64,000 bases of DNA from NCBI RefSeq assembly GCF_027270735.1, contig NZ_JAPWIJ010000008.1:248001-312000 (forward strand), in the 5' to 3' direction. Below, in pieces: positions 8,029-17,006 of the stretch. A program made the translations under genes and the position numbers. Below the pieces are notes generated by a model. That model ran no database searches. It was not told the origin of the DNA and saw only the letters and a list, made by a program, of their open reading frames with translations. This stretch comes from Rhodococcus ruber (GTDB lineage: Bacteria > Actinomycetota > Actinomycetes > Mycobacteriales > Mycobacteriaceae). How positions within the stretch are numbered: the first letter of the stretch is position 1; each line of letters opens with the position of its first letter.

Positions 8029-8588
8029 GCGAGCGTGCATCGACCGAACGCGCGCTCAGTGTCTGCGTCTATTGCGCGTCGGGTCCCGTCGACTCCTCGT
8101 TCATCGAACTCGCTCGCGACGTCGGAACCGAGATAGGCCGACGTGGATGGCAACTCGTCTCGGGCGGTGGCAACGTCTCGATGATGGGTGCGGTGGCCGC
8201 GGCGACGCGAGCGGCAGGCGGGAACACCGTCGGCGTCATTCCGAAGGCGCTCGTACACCGTGAGGTCGCCGACGTCGACGCGGACGAGCTGATCGTCACG
8301 GACACGATGCGTGAGCGCAAGAAGATCATGGAGGACCGCGCCGACGCGTTCATCACGCTGCCCGGCGGTATCGGCACACTCGAGGAACTGTTCGAGACGT
8401 GGACTGCGGGCTACCTGGGCATGCACAGCAAACCGATGGTGATGCTCGACCCGTTCGGACATTTCGACGGAATGATGCAGTGGATCGACGGTCTCCGGTC
8501 GGGCGGGTTCGTGCAACAGCGAGCCCTCGACGCACTGGTCAGGACGACGACCGTCGATTCGGCATTGGATGCGTGCGCATCGTTGTGA
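8025..8588 (+). CDS. TIGR00730/LOG-family protein, short form
   Basis: A 187-residue protein with CVYCASGPVDSSF at the N-terminus, VSGGGNVSMMGAVA, the MRERKKIMEDRAD helix and LPGGIGTLEELFETWT, the full LOG active-site set. It starts at the GTG overlapping the previous stop (GTGA). It corresponds in size and position to the single mycobacterial LOG gene before fadD6, so the longer neighbour is the extra paralogue. Activity is likely phosphoribohydrolase on cytokinin-like or damaged nucleotides (family knowledge, not shown here). Confidence 0.9.
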   Translation: MSERASTERALSVCVYCASGPVDSSFIELARDVGTEIGRRGWQLVSGGGNVSMMGAVAAATRAAGGNTVGVIPKALVHREVADVDADELIVTDTMRERKKIMEDRADAFITLPGGIGTLEELFETWTAGYLGMHSKPMVMLDPFGHFDGMMQWIDGLRSGGFVQQRALDALVRTTTVDSALDACASL

Positions 8589-8680
8589 AAGGTCACGAAC
8601 CGTGCCCGCGGAGTGAGCTGCTCAAAGTTGTTACTCTCAAGTAGGGTAAGAAATCTCACACTGTCTTCGAAGGGGAGTTC

Positions 8681-10456
8681 ATGGCTGTCGATGCCCGTCA
8701 GAAAATTGGAGTGACCGACCTCGCGGTCGCGTTGCCGAAAATGGTGACGGAGGTGCCGAGCCTGCTCAAGGGCCTGGCGGGATTCACCCGCAAGCCCGAT
8801 CACAAGGTGTCGATCGGCCTCATCTTTCAGGAGGCCGCTGCCAAGAACAGCAGCCGCCCGTTCGTACGGTTCGAGGGTGAGTCGACCTCGTACAAGGACG
8901 CCAACAAGCTGGTCAACCAGTATGCAGCTGTGTTCGCCGACCACGGTGTCGAGCGCGGTGACGTCGTCGGCGTACTGAGCAAGAACCGTCCGGAGGCTTT
9001 GTTCGCCGCGCTTGCTGCCGTCAAGCTCGGTGCCACGGCGGGCATGCTGAACTACAACCAGCGCGGCGATGTGCTCGAGCACAGCCTCGGGATTCTCGAC
9101 GCGAAAGTCCTGGTCCTGGACGAGAACGCGCAGGAAGCTCTCGATTCGCTCGACGGGGAGCCGAAGGTGGGAGCGGTGCTGCCGCTGAAGAAGCTGTCCG
9201 AGCTCGCCGCAGCGGCGTCCACGGCCAACCCGAAGGTCACCGCGGAGATCCAGGCCAAGGAGAAGGCGTTCTACATCTTCACCTCGGGCACCACCGGCAT
9301 GCCGAAGGCCAGCCTGATGAGCCATTTCCGCTGGCTCAAGTCGATGTCGGGTCTGGGCAACATGGGTGTCCGGCTGCGCAGCAACGACGTCATCTACTGC
9401 TGCCTGCCGCTCTACCACAACAACGCACTGACGGTGACGCTGTCTTCGGTGCTCGCCGGCGGAGCGACGATGGCCATCGGCAAGCAGTTCTCGGTGAGCA
9501 ATTTCTGGGACGACATCCGGGTCAACAAGGCGACCGCCTTCACCTACATCGGCGAACTGTGCCGCTACCTTCTGACGCAGCCGAAGAAGAGTTCGGATCG
9601 CGACAACTCGGTGAAGTTGATCGTCGGCAACGGCCTGCGTCCGGAAATCTGGGAGGAGTTCACCGAGCGATTCGGTATCTCCCGGGTCGCCGAGTTCTAC
9701 GGTGCGAGCGAGTGCAACATCGCGTTCATCAACGCTTTGAACATGAAGAAGACCGCAGGCATCTGCCCACTTCCGTACGCCGTCGTGCAATACGACGAGG
9801 AATCCGGCAAGGCCAAGCGCGGTCAGGACGGCAAGCTTCGCAAGGTCGGCAACGGCGAGATCGGACTGCTGCTGTCCAAGATCACCGACCGAGCACCGTT
9901 CGACGGATACTCCGACGACAAGGCCACCGAGAAGAAGATGGTGCGCGACGGCTTCAAGGACGGTGACGCCTGGTTCGACACCGGCGACCTGGTCCGCAAG
10001 CAGGGCTGGATGCATGTCGCGTTCGTGGACCGCCTCGGTGACACCTTCCGCTGGAAGGGCGAGAACGTGGCGACCACCCAGGTCGAGGGTGCCCTCGGCG
10101 GGCACTCCTCGGTCGACGGTGCCGTCGTGTACGGCGTCGATATCGACGGAACCGACGGCAAGGCCGGAATGGCGGCGGTCACGTTGCGCGAAGGCGAGAC
10201 CTTCGACGGCAAATCGGTCGCCGAGCACCTCTACGACAAGCTGCCGAGCTACGCGGTGCCGCTGTTCGTCCGCGTCGTGGACAGCCTGGAGCAGACGTCG
10301 ACGTTCAAGAGCCAGAAAGTGGCCCTGCGCAAGCTCGGGTACGAGGAAGACAGTGCCAGCGATCTGTACGTGCTGCGCGGTAAGTCCGGTGGCTACGAAA
10401 AGGCGTACGACGGATACGTCGACGAGGTGGCCGCAGGTAAGGCCCCCAAAGGCTGA
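8681..10456 (+). CDS. fadD6: Long-chain acyl-CoA synthetase FadD6
   Basis: FadD6 activates fatty acids to acyl-CoA through an acyl-adenylate. The 591-residue protein has the AMP-binding P-loop FTSGTTGMPKAS (about residues 205-216), YGASECNIAF, DTGDLVRKQGW and the C-terminal FRWKGENVATTQVEG hinge. The N-terminal region resembles the FATP/very-long-chain branch of the superfamily. ATG 8681 follows an AAGGGGAG ribosome-binding site at good spacing. folP2 and gpgS follow on the same strand, as in mycobacteria. Confidence 0.94.
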   Translation: MAVDARQKIGVTDLAVALPKMVTEVPSLLKGLAGFTRKPDHKVSIGLIFQEAAAKNSSRPFVRFEGESTSYKDANKLVNQYAAVFADHGVERGDVVGVLSKNRPEALFAALAAVKLGATAGMLNYNQRGDVLEHSLGILDAKVLVLDENAQEALDSLDGEPKVGAVLPLKKLSELAAAASTANPKVTAEIQAKEKAFYIFTSGTTGMPKASLMSHFRWLKSMSGLGNMGVRLRSNDVIYCCLPLYHNNALTVTLSSVLAGGATMAIGKQFSVSNFWDDIRVNKATAFTYIGELCRYLLTQPKKSSDRDNSVKLIVGNGLRPEIWEEFTERFGISRVAEFYGASECNIAFINALNMKKTAGICPLPYAVVQYDEESGKAKRGQDGKLRKVGNGEIGLLLSKITDRAPFDGYSDDKATEKKMVRDGFKDGDAWFDTGDLVRKQGWMHVAFVDRLGDTFRWKGENVATTQVEGALGGHSSVDGAVVYGVDIDGTDGKAGMAAVTLREGETFDGKSVAEHLYDKLPSYAVPLFVRVVDSLEQTSTFKSQKVALRKLGYEEDSASDLYVLRGKSGGYEKAYDGYVDEVAAGKAPKG

Positions 10457-10492
10457 GCACTCGAAAGATGCGCGCGTGTCACTATTGATTTC

Positions 10493-11353
10493 ATGAGCAC
10501 CCTCTGCGGCAAACCCGTCGCCGACGACCGCGCATTGGTGATGGCGATCGTCAATCGCACCCCCGATTCGTTCTACGACGGGGGTGCGAATTTCACCGAC
10601 GATGCAGCTATGGCTTCGGTGCACCGGGCCGTGGCCGAGGGTGCCGACATGGTCGACATCGGCGGGGTGAAGGCCGGTCCGGGCGACACCGTCGACGCCG
10701 ACGAGGAGATCCGGCGTGTCGTTCCGTTCGTCGAGGCCATCCGCGGTGCCTATCCCGAGCTGCTGATCAGTGTCGACACCTGGCGCAGCGAAGTCGCCAG
10801 ATTGGCCTGCGGAGTGGGCGCGGATCTGATCAACGACACCTGGGCCGGGGCAGACCCCGAGTTGGTGCGTGTCGCGGCCGCCGAGGGTGTCGGCATCGTC
10901 TGTTCGCACACAGGTGGAGCTGTGCCGCGTACGCGTCCGTATCGGGTTCGGTACGCCGATGTGGTGGCGGACGTGATCGCGGAAGTCACCGCAGCCGCCG
11001 AGAATGCTGTCGCCGAGGGGGTGAAGAAGGATTCGATATTGATCGATCCGACGCACGATTTCGGGAAAAACACCTATCACGGGCTCGAGTTGTTGCGGCG
11101 CGTGGACGATCTTGTAAACACCGGGTGGCCTGTGCTCATGGCGCTGAGCAACAAGGACTTCGTAGGCGAGACTCTAGGGGTAGAGCTCGTCGACCGGTTG
11201 GAGGGAACATTGGCAGCGACAGCATTGGCCGCAGCAGGCGGAGCCCGAATGTTCCGGGTGCACGAGGTTGCGTCGACCAGAAGAGTCGTAGACATGGTGG
11301 CAGCGATCCAGGGGCTCCGAACCCCGGCGCGGACGGTCAGGGGTCTGGCATGA
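10493..11353 (+). CDS. folP2: Dihydropteroate synthase paralogue FolP2
   Basis: The 286-residue TIM-barrel protein carries the pterin-binding family motifs MAIVNRTPDSFYDGG, DIGGVKAGPG, SVDTWR and IDPTHDFGKNTYHGLE. In mycobacteria the folP2 copy next to gpgS is distinct from the main folate gene folP1, so true DHPS activity is uncertain. Its stop overlaps the ATG of gpgS (ATGA), which implies co-expression. Confidence 0.9.
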   Translation: MSTLCGKPVADDRALVMAIVNRTPDSFYDGGANFTDDAAMASVHRAVAEGADMVDIGGVKAGPGDTVDADEEIRRVVPFVEAIRGAYPELLISVDTWRSEVARLACGVGADLINDTWAGADPELVRVAAAEGVGIVCSHTGGAVPRTRPYRVRYADVVADVIAEVTAAAENAVAEGVKKDSILIDPTHDFGKNTYHGLELLRRVDDLVNTGWPVLMALSNKDFVGETLGVELVDRLEGTLAATALAAAGGARMFRVHEVASTRRVVDMVAAIQGLRTPARTVRGLA

Positions 11354-12279
11354 CACTCGCAGATCGAACGGACGTGACCATGGCGTGGTCCGAGACCAAC
11401 AGCTGGGACGTACCCGACTGGACCATCGCCGAACTGGAAGCCGCGAAGGCGGGCCGGACGGTGTCGGTGGTACTTCCGGCATTGAACGAGGAACAGACCG
11501 TTGCCGCGGTCATCGACACTATTCATCCCCTGCTCGGGGGACTCGTCGACGAGCTGATCGTGTTGGACTCCGGTTCGACCGACGAAACAGCCGTCCGCGC
11601 GACGGCGGCAGGCGCGCGAGTCATCAGCCGCGAAGAAGCGGTCCCCGGGATCGACCCGGTGCCCGGCAAGGGCGAGGTGCTGTGGCGATCGGTCGCCGCG
11701 TCGACCGGTGATCTCATCGCCTTCGTCGACTCCGATCTGATCAATCCCGATCCGGCTTTCGTACCGAAATTGCTCGGACCTCTGCTGATGGGCGACGGTA
11801 TCCACCTCGTCAAGGGCTACTACCGCCGTCCGCTGCGGGTCAGCGGCACCGAGGATGCCAACGGCGGTGGACGTGTCACCGAGCTGGTGGCCAGGCCACT
11901 GCTCGCTGCACTGCGACCGGAGTTGACGGGCGTCATTCAGCCGCTCGGCGGGGAATACGCGGGCACTCGCGAGCTGCTGTCCGCGGTGCCGTTCGCGCCC
12001 GGCTACGGAGTGGAGATCGGGCTGTTGCTCGATACGTACGACAGGCTCGGTCTGCAGGCCATCGGTCAGGTGAATCTCGGTGTGCGCAAGCACCGCAACC
12101 GTCCGCTGGTAGAACTCGGAGCGATGAGTCGGCAGATCGTGGGAACGATGCTCAACCGGTGCGGCATGGTCGATTCCGGTGCCGGGCTGATGCAGTTCCG
12201 GGTCGACGGTGATTCCTTCGAGCCGTTCTCCACCGAAGTGTCGCTGATGGATCGACCGGCGATGAACTCACTGAAGTAG
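11350..12279 (+). CDS. gpgS: Glucosyl-3-phosphoglycerate synthase
   Basis: GpgS transfers glucose from UDP-glucose to 3-phosphoglycerate, the first step to glucosylglycerate and methylglucose lipopolysaccharides in mycobacteria. The 309-residue GT81 enzyme has a GT-A fold: SVVLPALNEEQTV, LDSGSTDETA, PGKGEVLWRS, the metal-binding FVDSDL and GVEIGLLLDTYD. The ATG overlaps the folP2 stop. The nearby glgM/glgC pair acts on the same pool of intracellular alpha-glucans. Confidence 0.95.
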   Translation: MTLADRTDVTMAWSETNSWDVPDWTIAELEAAKAGRTVSVVLPALNEEQTVAAVIDTIHPLLGGLVDELIVLDSGSTDETAVRATAAGARVISREEAVPGIDPVPGKGEVLWRSVAASTGDLIAFVDSDLINPDPAFVPKLLGPLLMGDGIHLVKGYYRRPLRVSGTEDANGGGRVTELVARPLLAALRPELTGVIQPLGGEYAGTRELLSAVPFAPGYGVEIGLLLDTYDRLGLQAIGQVNLGVRKHRNRPLVELGAMSRQIVGTMLNRCGMVDSGAGLMQFRVDGDSFEPFSTEVSLMDRPAMNSLK

Positions 12280-12310
12280 TCGTGTCGGGCGAGCGTGACA
12301 AGATCGTGGC

Positions 12311-12661
12311 ATGTTGACGCTGCTGATCTACGTCGTCGTCATTGCCGTCGTCGCTGCTGCATTGTTCTTCGTGGCGTCGACGGTGTTCGGTCGCGGTGAG
12401 GAACTGGGCCCACTGCCCGAGGGAACCACCGCGACCGTGCTGCCCGCGGAGGGCGTCACCGGTGCCGACGTGCGCTCGCTGAAGTTCCAGCAGACCCTGC
12501 GGGGGTACAAGCCCAGTGAGGTCGCTTGGGCTCTCGAACGGCTCGGCGGAGAAATCGACATGCTTCGGTCGCGGCTGTCCGCAGCCGAGGCCGACGCACA
12601 GTTGGGGTTCAGGCCCTCTGTCGACCACGAGCCGGGCACGATCGAACCGGGCGAGCGGTGA
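12311..12661 (+). CDS. DivIVA-domain membrane-anchored protein
   Basis: The 116-residue protein begins with one transmembrane helix (MLTLLIYVVVIAVVAAALFFVAS, written here as residues 1-22). It then has a short DivIVA-like segment, GADVRSLKFQQTLRGYKPSEV followed by the AWALERLGGEIDMLRSRL coiled coil. It matches the small gene between gpgS and tagA in M. tuberculosis. A role at the cell pole or septum is possible from the domain. Its stop overlaps the tagA start (GTGA). Confidence 0.82.
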   Translation: MLTLLIYVVVIAVVAAALFFVASTVFGRGEELGPLPEGTTATVLPAEGVTGADVRSLKFQQTLRGYKPSEVAWALERLGGEIDMLRSRLSAAEADAQLGFRPSVDHEPGTIEPGER

Positions 12662-13266
12662 GTGCTGTCGCCGGACCGGACGGCAGGCTGCGCTGCCCGT
12701 GGGGTGCCACCGACGACGAGCTGTATCGCGACTACCACGACACAGAGTGGGGACAGCCTCTGCACGGGCGCAACGAACTGTACGAACGGCTGTGTCTCGA
12801 GGCGTTCCAGTCCGGTCTGGCGTGGATCACGATCCTGCGCAAGCGCGATAGTTTCCGGAGCGCGTTCGCCGGTTTCGACCCGGAACGTGTAGCCCGATTC
12901 GGCACCGCCGATGTCGAACGGTTGATGAACGATGCGTCGATCGTGCGCAATCGGCTCAAGATCGACGCTGCGGTGAACAATGCTCGGGTCATTGTCGATT
13001 TGAACGACACCGACCTCGACACTCTGCTCTGGTCCTTTGCGCCCGAGCCCAGACCCGGGCGGCTGACGGAGTCCTCCGACGTGCCTGCCTCGACCTCCGA
13101 GTCGAAGGCTCTGGCCAAGGAGCTAAAGCGTCGGGGACTGCGGTTCGTCGGTCCGACAACGGCCTACGCCTTGATGCAGGCCACCGGAATGGTCGACGAT
13201 CACCTGTCGGGGTGTTGTGTGCAGGTCACGAATACCGACTCCGATTCCCGGTATCGAGGTCGATAG
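12658..13266 (+). CDS. tagA: DNA-3-methyladenine glycosylase I
   Basis: Tag excises 3-methyladenine from alkylated DNA. The 202-residue protein has RCPWG, YHDTEWG.PLHG and the hallmark ERLCLEAFQSGLAWITIL. The expected zinc ligands are all present: Cys13, His27 and a C-terminal HLSGC pair. The GTG at 12658 overlaps the preceding stop and gives a normal length. Gene order gpgS, DivIVA-like, tagA matches mycobacteria. Confidence 0.94.
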   Translation: MSAVAGPDGRLRCPWGATDDELYRDYHDTEWGQPLHGRNELYERLCLEAFQSGLAWITILRKRDSFRSAFAGFDPERVARFGTADVERLMNDASIVRNRLKIDAAVNNARVIVDLNDTDLDTLLWSFAPEPRPGRLTESSDVPASTSESKALAKELKRRGLRFVGPTTAYALMQATGMVDDHLSGCCVQVTNTDSDSRYRGR

Positions 13267-13362
13267 GGAAGAATAGGACTCAACACCCGTCGCCCCGCGA
13301 CGAAATATATCTTTTAGGCCGAGGCGCCGTGCTGATGGGCGCAGATCTGGAGGGAGCAGAGG

Positions 13363-13530
13363 ATGGCGGCGATGAAGCCCCGGACCGGGGACGGTCCCCT
13401 CGAAGCAACCAAAGAGGGACGAGGAATCGTCATGCGTGTCCCGCTCGAGGGGGGCGGCCGGTTGGTCGTCGAATTGACCCCCGACGAGGCCGCGGCACTC
13501 GGAGACGAATTGAAGGGTGTCACCGGCTGA
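13363..13530 (+). CDS. DUF3117 small protein
   Basis: A 55-residue ORF begins MAAMKPRTGDGPLEATKEGR and continues with VMRVPLEGGGRLVVELTPDEA and LGDELKGVTG, the DUF3117 family widespread in actinobacteria. A strong GGAGGGAG ribosome-binding site precedes the ATG. It sits between tagA and the glg genes exactly as in M. tuberculosis. Function is unknown; the pattern suggests a small beta-sheet protein. A rho-independent terminator follows. Confidence 0.9.
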   Translation: MAAMKPRTGDGPLEATKEGRGIVMRVPLEGGGRLVVELTPDEAAALGDELKGVTG

Positions 13531-13555
13531 TAGTCACGTCGATCGCTCGTCGCTC

Positions 13556-13586
13556 AGCCCCGCTCGCCGTACCGGCAAGCGGGGCT
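13556..13586 (+). terminator. Rho-independent terminator after DUF3117
   Basis: Arms AGCCCCGCT and AGCGGGGCT flank an inner GCCG/CGGC helix and are followed at once by TTTGTGTTGTG. It lies 26 bases after the DUF3117 stop. Confidence 0.85.
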
Positions 13587-13648
13587 TTGTGTTGTGTCGA
13601 CGAGTGTTGTGTCGGCGAGTGTCCGTTCCGGTGTGAGAGAGGTGCTCG

Positions 13649-14512
13649 ATGCTGACCGATGTCGTCGATCTGCTGCTGTGTCCGCAATGCCGGGCCCGCG
13701 ACGTCGAATCCGGCATGGACTTCGGCGACACCGATCGGACACTGTTGTGCGATCGAGGGCATTCGTTCGACGTAGCTCGTCAGGGCTACGTCAGTTTGTC
13801 GACCGGAGACGGCGGCAAGTTCCCCGGTGACTCGGCGGAGATGATCGCCGCTCGCGAGACGTTCCTGGGCAAGGGCCACTTCGACTCGATTGCGGCAGCG
13901 GTCTCGGCTGCCGTTCCGTCGCACAGTGAGGTGGTGCTCGACGTCGGCGTCGGTACCGGTCACTATCTCGCGGCTGTGCTCGACGACCGTCCCGAGGCCC
14001 GGGGCATAGGCGTCGACGTCTCGAAGTTCGCTGCGCGCCGTGCAGCGCGATCACACGTTCGTCTGGGGTCTGTGGTCGCGGACATCTGGAGTGGACTACC
14101 GGTGCGGACGGCGAGCGCGTCCGCAGTGACGTGTGTGTTCGCTCCACGCAACGCCGCCGAGTTCAGCAGAGTCCTCGTCGCCGATGGCGTGCTGGTGGTC
14201 GTGACACCCACGGCGCGGCATCAGCACGAGTTGCGGGGCCCGCTCGGCCTCATCGGCGTCGAGGAGAACAAGACTCGCAGGCTCGGCGAATCGCTGTCCG
14301 GCCTGTTCGAGCCGGTGGCGGAGTCTCCGCTCGAGTACTCGATGATGCTCTCGCACCAGGACATCGAGACATTGATCGGAATGGGCCCGTCGGCGCGGCA
14401 CGGTGACCCCGAATCGCGGTCCGCAGCGCTGGCGCAGCTACCGGACGGCGTCGAGGTCACCGCGTCGGTGACCGTGTCGACCTATCGCCGGCGCGCCAAC
14501 GCTGCCTCGTAG
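13649..14512 (+). CDS. 23S rRNA (guanine-N1)-methyltransferase, RlmA/TlrB-like
   Basis: The 287-residue protein has an N-terminal zinc finger (CPQCRAR then CDRGHSF) and the GYVSLSTGDGGKFPGDSAEMIAAR-type linker of RlmA proteins (quoted in part). A class I SAM-binding core follows (VVLDVGVGTGHYLAAVLD) with GIGVDVSKFAARRAA. Such enzymes methylate G745 or G748 of helix 35 in 23S rRNA; TlrB relatives confer tylosin tolerance. The target base cannot be decided here. Its 3' end overlaps the convergent glgM gene by 31 bases. Confidence 0.85.
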   Translation: MLTDVVDLLLCPQCRARDVESGMDFGDTDRTLLCDRGHSFDVARQGYVSLSTGDGGKFPGDSAEMIAARETFLGKGHFDSIAAAVSAAVPSHSEVVLDVGVGTGHYLAAVLDDRPEARGIGVDVSKFAARRAARSHVRLGSVVADIWSGLPVRTASASAVTCVFAPRNAAEFSRVLVADGVLVVVTPTARHQHELRGPLGLIGVEENKTRRLGESLSGLFEPVAESPLEYSMMLSHQDIETLIGMGPSARHGDPESRSAALAQLPDGVEVTASVTVSTYRRRANAAS

Positions 14513-15645
14513 ACGGCGAGGGTCTGCTGTGCGATCGACGCCCACGAGAACTCGGCGACGGCGCGCTCGCGTCCTGCTTTGCCCATTGCCGTCGCGAGTG
14601 TGGGGTCGAGGGCCACTGCGTTGACGGTGTCGGCCAGGTTTCGCTCGAATGCGTCGGGTTCGTAGGAGTTGTAGTGCACCAGGCGTCCGGTGCGGCCGTC
14701 GTCGACCACCTCGGGGATACCGCCGACGTCCGATGCCACGACTGCGGTTTCGCAGGCCATTGCTTCGAGATTGACGATGCCGAGCGGCTCGTACACCGAC
14801 GGGCATACGAATACTGCTGCTGCAGTAAGTATTTCGCGGATCTTGTCGGTGGGAAGCATGTCCTTGACCCAGAACACGCCGCCGCGCTGTTCGGCGAGCA
14901 GTGCCACCGCGCGCTCGGTTTCCGCAGCGATCTCCGGGGTATCGGGCGCGCCTGCGCACAGGACGAGCTGGATGGACGGATCGAAGTGGTGGGCGGCTGC
15001 GATCAGGTGCCCGACGCCCTTCTGCCGGGTGATGCGCCCGACGAAGGCGACGATCGGCTTGCTTCGATCCACGCCGATCTCGTCCAGAGTCGAGGTGCCG
15101 TGGTCTGCAAACCAGCGCTCGGTGTCGATTCCGTTGCGCACCACGTGAACCCGGCTCTTGTCGAGTCTCGGATAGGCGTCGAGCACATCTTTGGCCATGC
15201 CCTCGCTGACGGCAATGACGGCGTCGGCGTATTCGACGGCGTTGCGCTCGGACCATGACGATATGCGGTATCCGCCGCCGAGTTGTTCGGCCTTCCACGG
15301 CCGGCGCGGTTCGAGCGAGTGGGCGGTGAGGATGTGGGGAACGTCGTACAGTTCGGCTGCGAGGTGGCCCGCGAGCCCGGTGTACCAGGTGTGTGAATGC
15401 ACCACGTCTGCGCTCGAGGCCGCGTTCGCCATTCGCAGCTCGGCCGACAACGTCGTCAACGCAGCGTTGGCTCCGGCGAGAGCGGGATCCGGGTCGTGCA
15501 CCTGCGCAGTGTCGCGTGGCGCGCCCATACAGTGGATGTCCACGTCGCACAGCGACTTCAGCTGCGCGGACAACTCGGTGACATGAACTCCAGCGCCACC
15601 GTAGATCTCCGGGGGATATTCCTTGGTCATCATTGCTACGCGCAC
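14482..15645 (-). CDS. glgM: Glycogen synthase / alpha-maltose-1-phosphate synthase (GT4)
   Basis: The 387-residue GT4 enzyme has MMTKEYPPEIYGGAGVHV (donor loop), FVGRITRQKGVGHL and the EPLGIVNLEAMA signature. Its mycobacterial equivalent, formerly glgA, makes alpha-maltose-1-phosphate from ADP-glucose and glucose-1-phosphate for the GlgE alpha-glucan route. The divergent glgC gene supplies ADP-glucose. ATG 15645 (MRVAMMT) is the start. Whether it makes maltose-1-phosphate or elongates glycogen directly cannot be read from sequence. Confidence 0.92.
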   Translation of the reverse strand: MRVAMMTKEYPPEIYGGAGVHVTELSAQLKSLCDVDIHCMGAPRDTAQVHDPDPALAGANAALTTLSAELRMANAASSADVVHSHTWYTGLAGHLAAELYDVPHILTAHSLEPRRPWKAEQLGGGYRISSWSERNAVEYADAVIAVSEGMAKDVLDAYPRLDKSRVHVVRNGIDTERWFADHGTSTLDEIGVDRSKPIVAFVGRITRQKGVGHLIAAAHHFDPSIQLVLCAGAPDTPEIAAETERAVALLAEQRGGVFWVKDMLPTDKIREILTAAAVFVCPSVYEPLGIVNLEAMACETAVVASDVGGIPEVVDDGRTGRLVHYNSYEPDAFERNLADTVNAVALDPTLATAMGKAGRERAVAEFSWASIAQQTLAVYEAALARRR

Positions 15646-15721
15646 GTGAACGAACCTACATTCCCCAGCAGTTGTGCGTGTACTGCTCGCAAGGTTCTCT
15701 CGGTGCGGATAGGTTGAGTGG

Positions 15722-16936
15722 GTGAGGACACAACCGCACGTACTAGGGATCGTGCTTGCCGGCGGTGAGGGTAAACGTCTTTACCCGATGACCGCCGACC
15801 GAGCCAAGCCGGCCGTTCCCTTCGGGGGCGCCTACCGACTCATCGACTTCGTGCTGAGCAATCTCGTCAACGCCGGTTACCTCCGGCTCTGCGTGCTCAC
15901 CCAGTACAAGTCCCATTCACTGGACCGCCACATCTCGCAGACGTGGCGGCTGTCCGGGTTCGCCGGGGAGTACATCACCCCGGTGCCGGCGCAGCAGCGT
16001 CTCGGGCCCCGGTGGTACACCGGCAGCGCGGACGCCATCTTCCAGTCACTGAACTTGGTGTACGACGAGGACCCCGAATACATCATGGTGTTCGGTGCCG
16101 ACCACATCTATCGGATGGACCCCGAGCAGATGGTGCAGCAGCACATCGACTCCGGTGCAGGCGTCACCGTCGCCGGTATCCGGGTGCCGCGCAGCGAGGC
16201 ATTCGCCTTCGGGTGCATCGACTCCGACTCCGATGGCAAGATCACGCAGTTTCTCGAGAAGCCTGCGCAGCCGCCGGGAACTCCGGACGACCCCGACGTC
16301 ACGTACGCCTCCATGGGCAACTACGTGTTCACCACCAAGGTGCTCGTCGACGCCATCAAGGCCGACTCCGAGAACACCGACTCCGACCACGACATGGGCG
16401 GCGACATCATTCCGGCGCTCGTCGAAGCGGGCGTCGCGTCGGTCTACGACTTCAACGACAACGTCGTGCCCGGTGCCACCGAACGCGATCGTGGGTACTG
16501 GCGAGACGTGGGCACCATCGACGCCTTCTACGACGCCCACATGGACCTGGTGTCGGTGCACCCCATCTTCAATCTGTACAACCGCCGCTGGCCCATCCGT
16601 GGATCGGCCGAGAACCTGCCACCCGCGAAATTCGTTCAGGGCGGCTTGGCTCAGGAGTCGGTGGTCGGTGCCGGCTGCATCCTGTCGGCCGCCACCGTCC
16701 GCAATTCGGTGCTCAGCTCCAACGTCATGATCGACAGTGGCGCGACCGTCGAGGGCAGTGTCCTGATGCCGGGCGTCAAGATCGGTAAGGGTGCCGTCGT
16801 GCGGCACGCGATCCTGGACAAGAACGTCGTCGTGGGTGACGGCGAGATCATCGGCGTGGACCACGAGCGCGATCGTGAACGTTTCAACGTCAGTGCCGGG
16901 GGAGTGGTCTCGGTCGGTAAGGGCGTCTGGATCTGA
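15722..16936 (+). CDS. glgC: Glucose-1-phosphate adenylyltransferase
   Basis: GlgC makes ADP-glucose from ATP and glucose-1-phosphate. The 404-residue enzyme shows [61 protein letters not shown] and [17 protein letters not shown]-terminal beta-helix runs [19 protein letters not shown] onward. It starts with GTG at 15722. The divergent layout with glgM, 76 bases apart, suggests a shared control region. A conserved hairpin overlaps its stop codon. Confidence 0.96.
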   Translation: MRTQPHVLGIVLAGGEGKRLYPMTADRAKPAVPFGGAYRLIDFVLSNLVNAGYLRLCVLTQYKSHSLDRHISQTWRLSGFAGEYITPVPAQQRLGPRWYTGSADAIFQSLNLVYDEDPEYIMVFGADHIYRMDPEQMVQQHIDSGAGVTVAGIRVPRSEAFAFGCIDSDSDGKITQFLEKPAQPPGTPDDPDVTYASMGNYVFTTKVLVDAIKADSENTDSDHDMGGDIIPALVEAGVASVYDFNDNVVPGATERDRGYWRDVGTIDAFYDAHMDLVSVHPIFNLYNRRWPIRGSAENLPPAKFVQGGLAQESVVGAGCILSAATVRNSVLSSNVMIDSGATVEGSVLMPGVKIGKGAVVRHAILDKNVVVGDGEIIGVDHERDRERFNVSAGGVVSVGKGVWI

Positions 16937-16997
16937 GTGCCTGCGGCATGTGGTGCGGTTTAAGTGCCGCAGAGGGCACCTAACCGCACCACTGCGC
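16936..16997. repeat. Dispersed hairpin element, copy 1 (after glgC)
   Basis: From the last base of the glgC stop the sequence reads AGTGCCTGCGGCA, then arm GTGGTGCGGTTTAAGTGCC (16950-16968) and arm GGCACCTAACCGCACCAC (16975-16992), ending TGCGC. The stem has one bulge and one mismatch. It closely matches the element at 33475-33534 and probably acts as a bidirectional terminator. Confidence 0.85.
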
Positions 16998-17006
16998 GGA
17001 GCGCAC

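Noticed and set aside
7240..8588. Lysine decarboxylase annotation for the LOG-like genes
   Set aside because: PGGxGTxxE is the LOG/phosphoribohydrolase motif. No PLP-binding decarboxylase features are present.
8411..11080. 889-codon frame antisense to fadD6/folP2
   Set aside because: It spans several real genes on the other strand, has no domain signature, and arises from third-position GC bias.
13267..13362. Extra small ORF starting at ATG 13335 ahead of DUF3117
   Set aside because: It is out of frame with, and overlaps, the clearly conserved DUF3117 frame that has its own ribosome-binding site.
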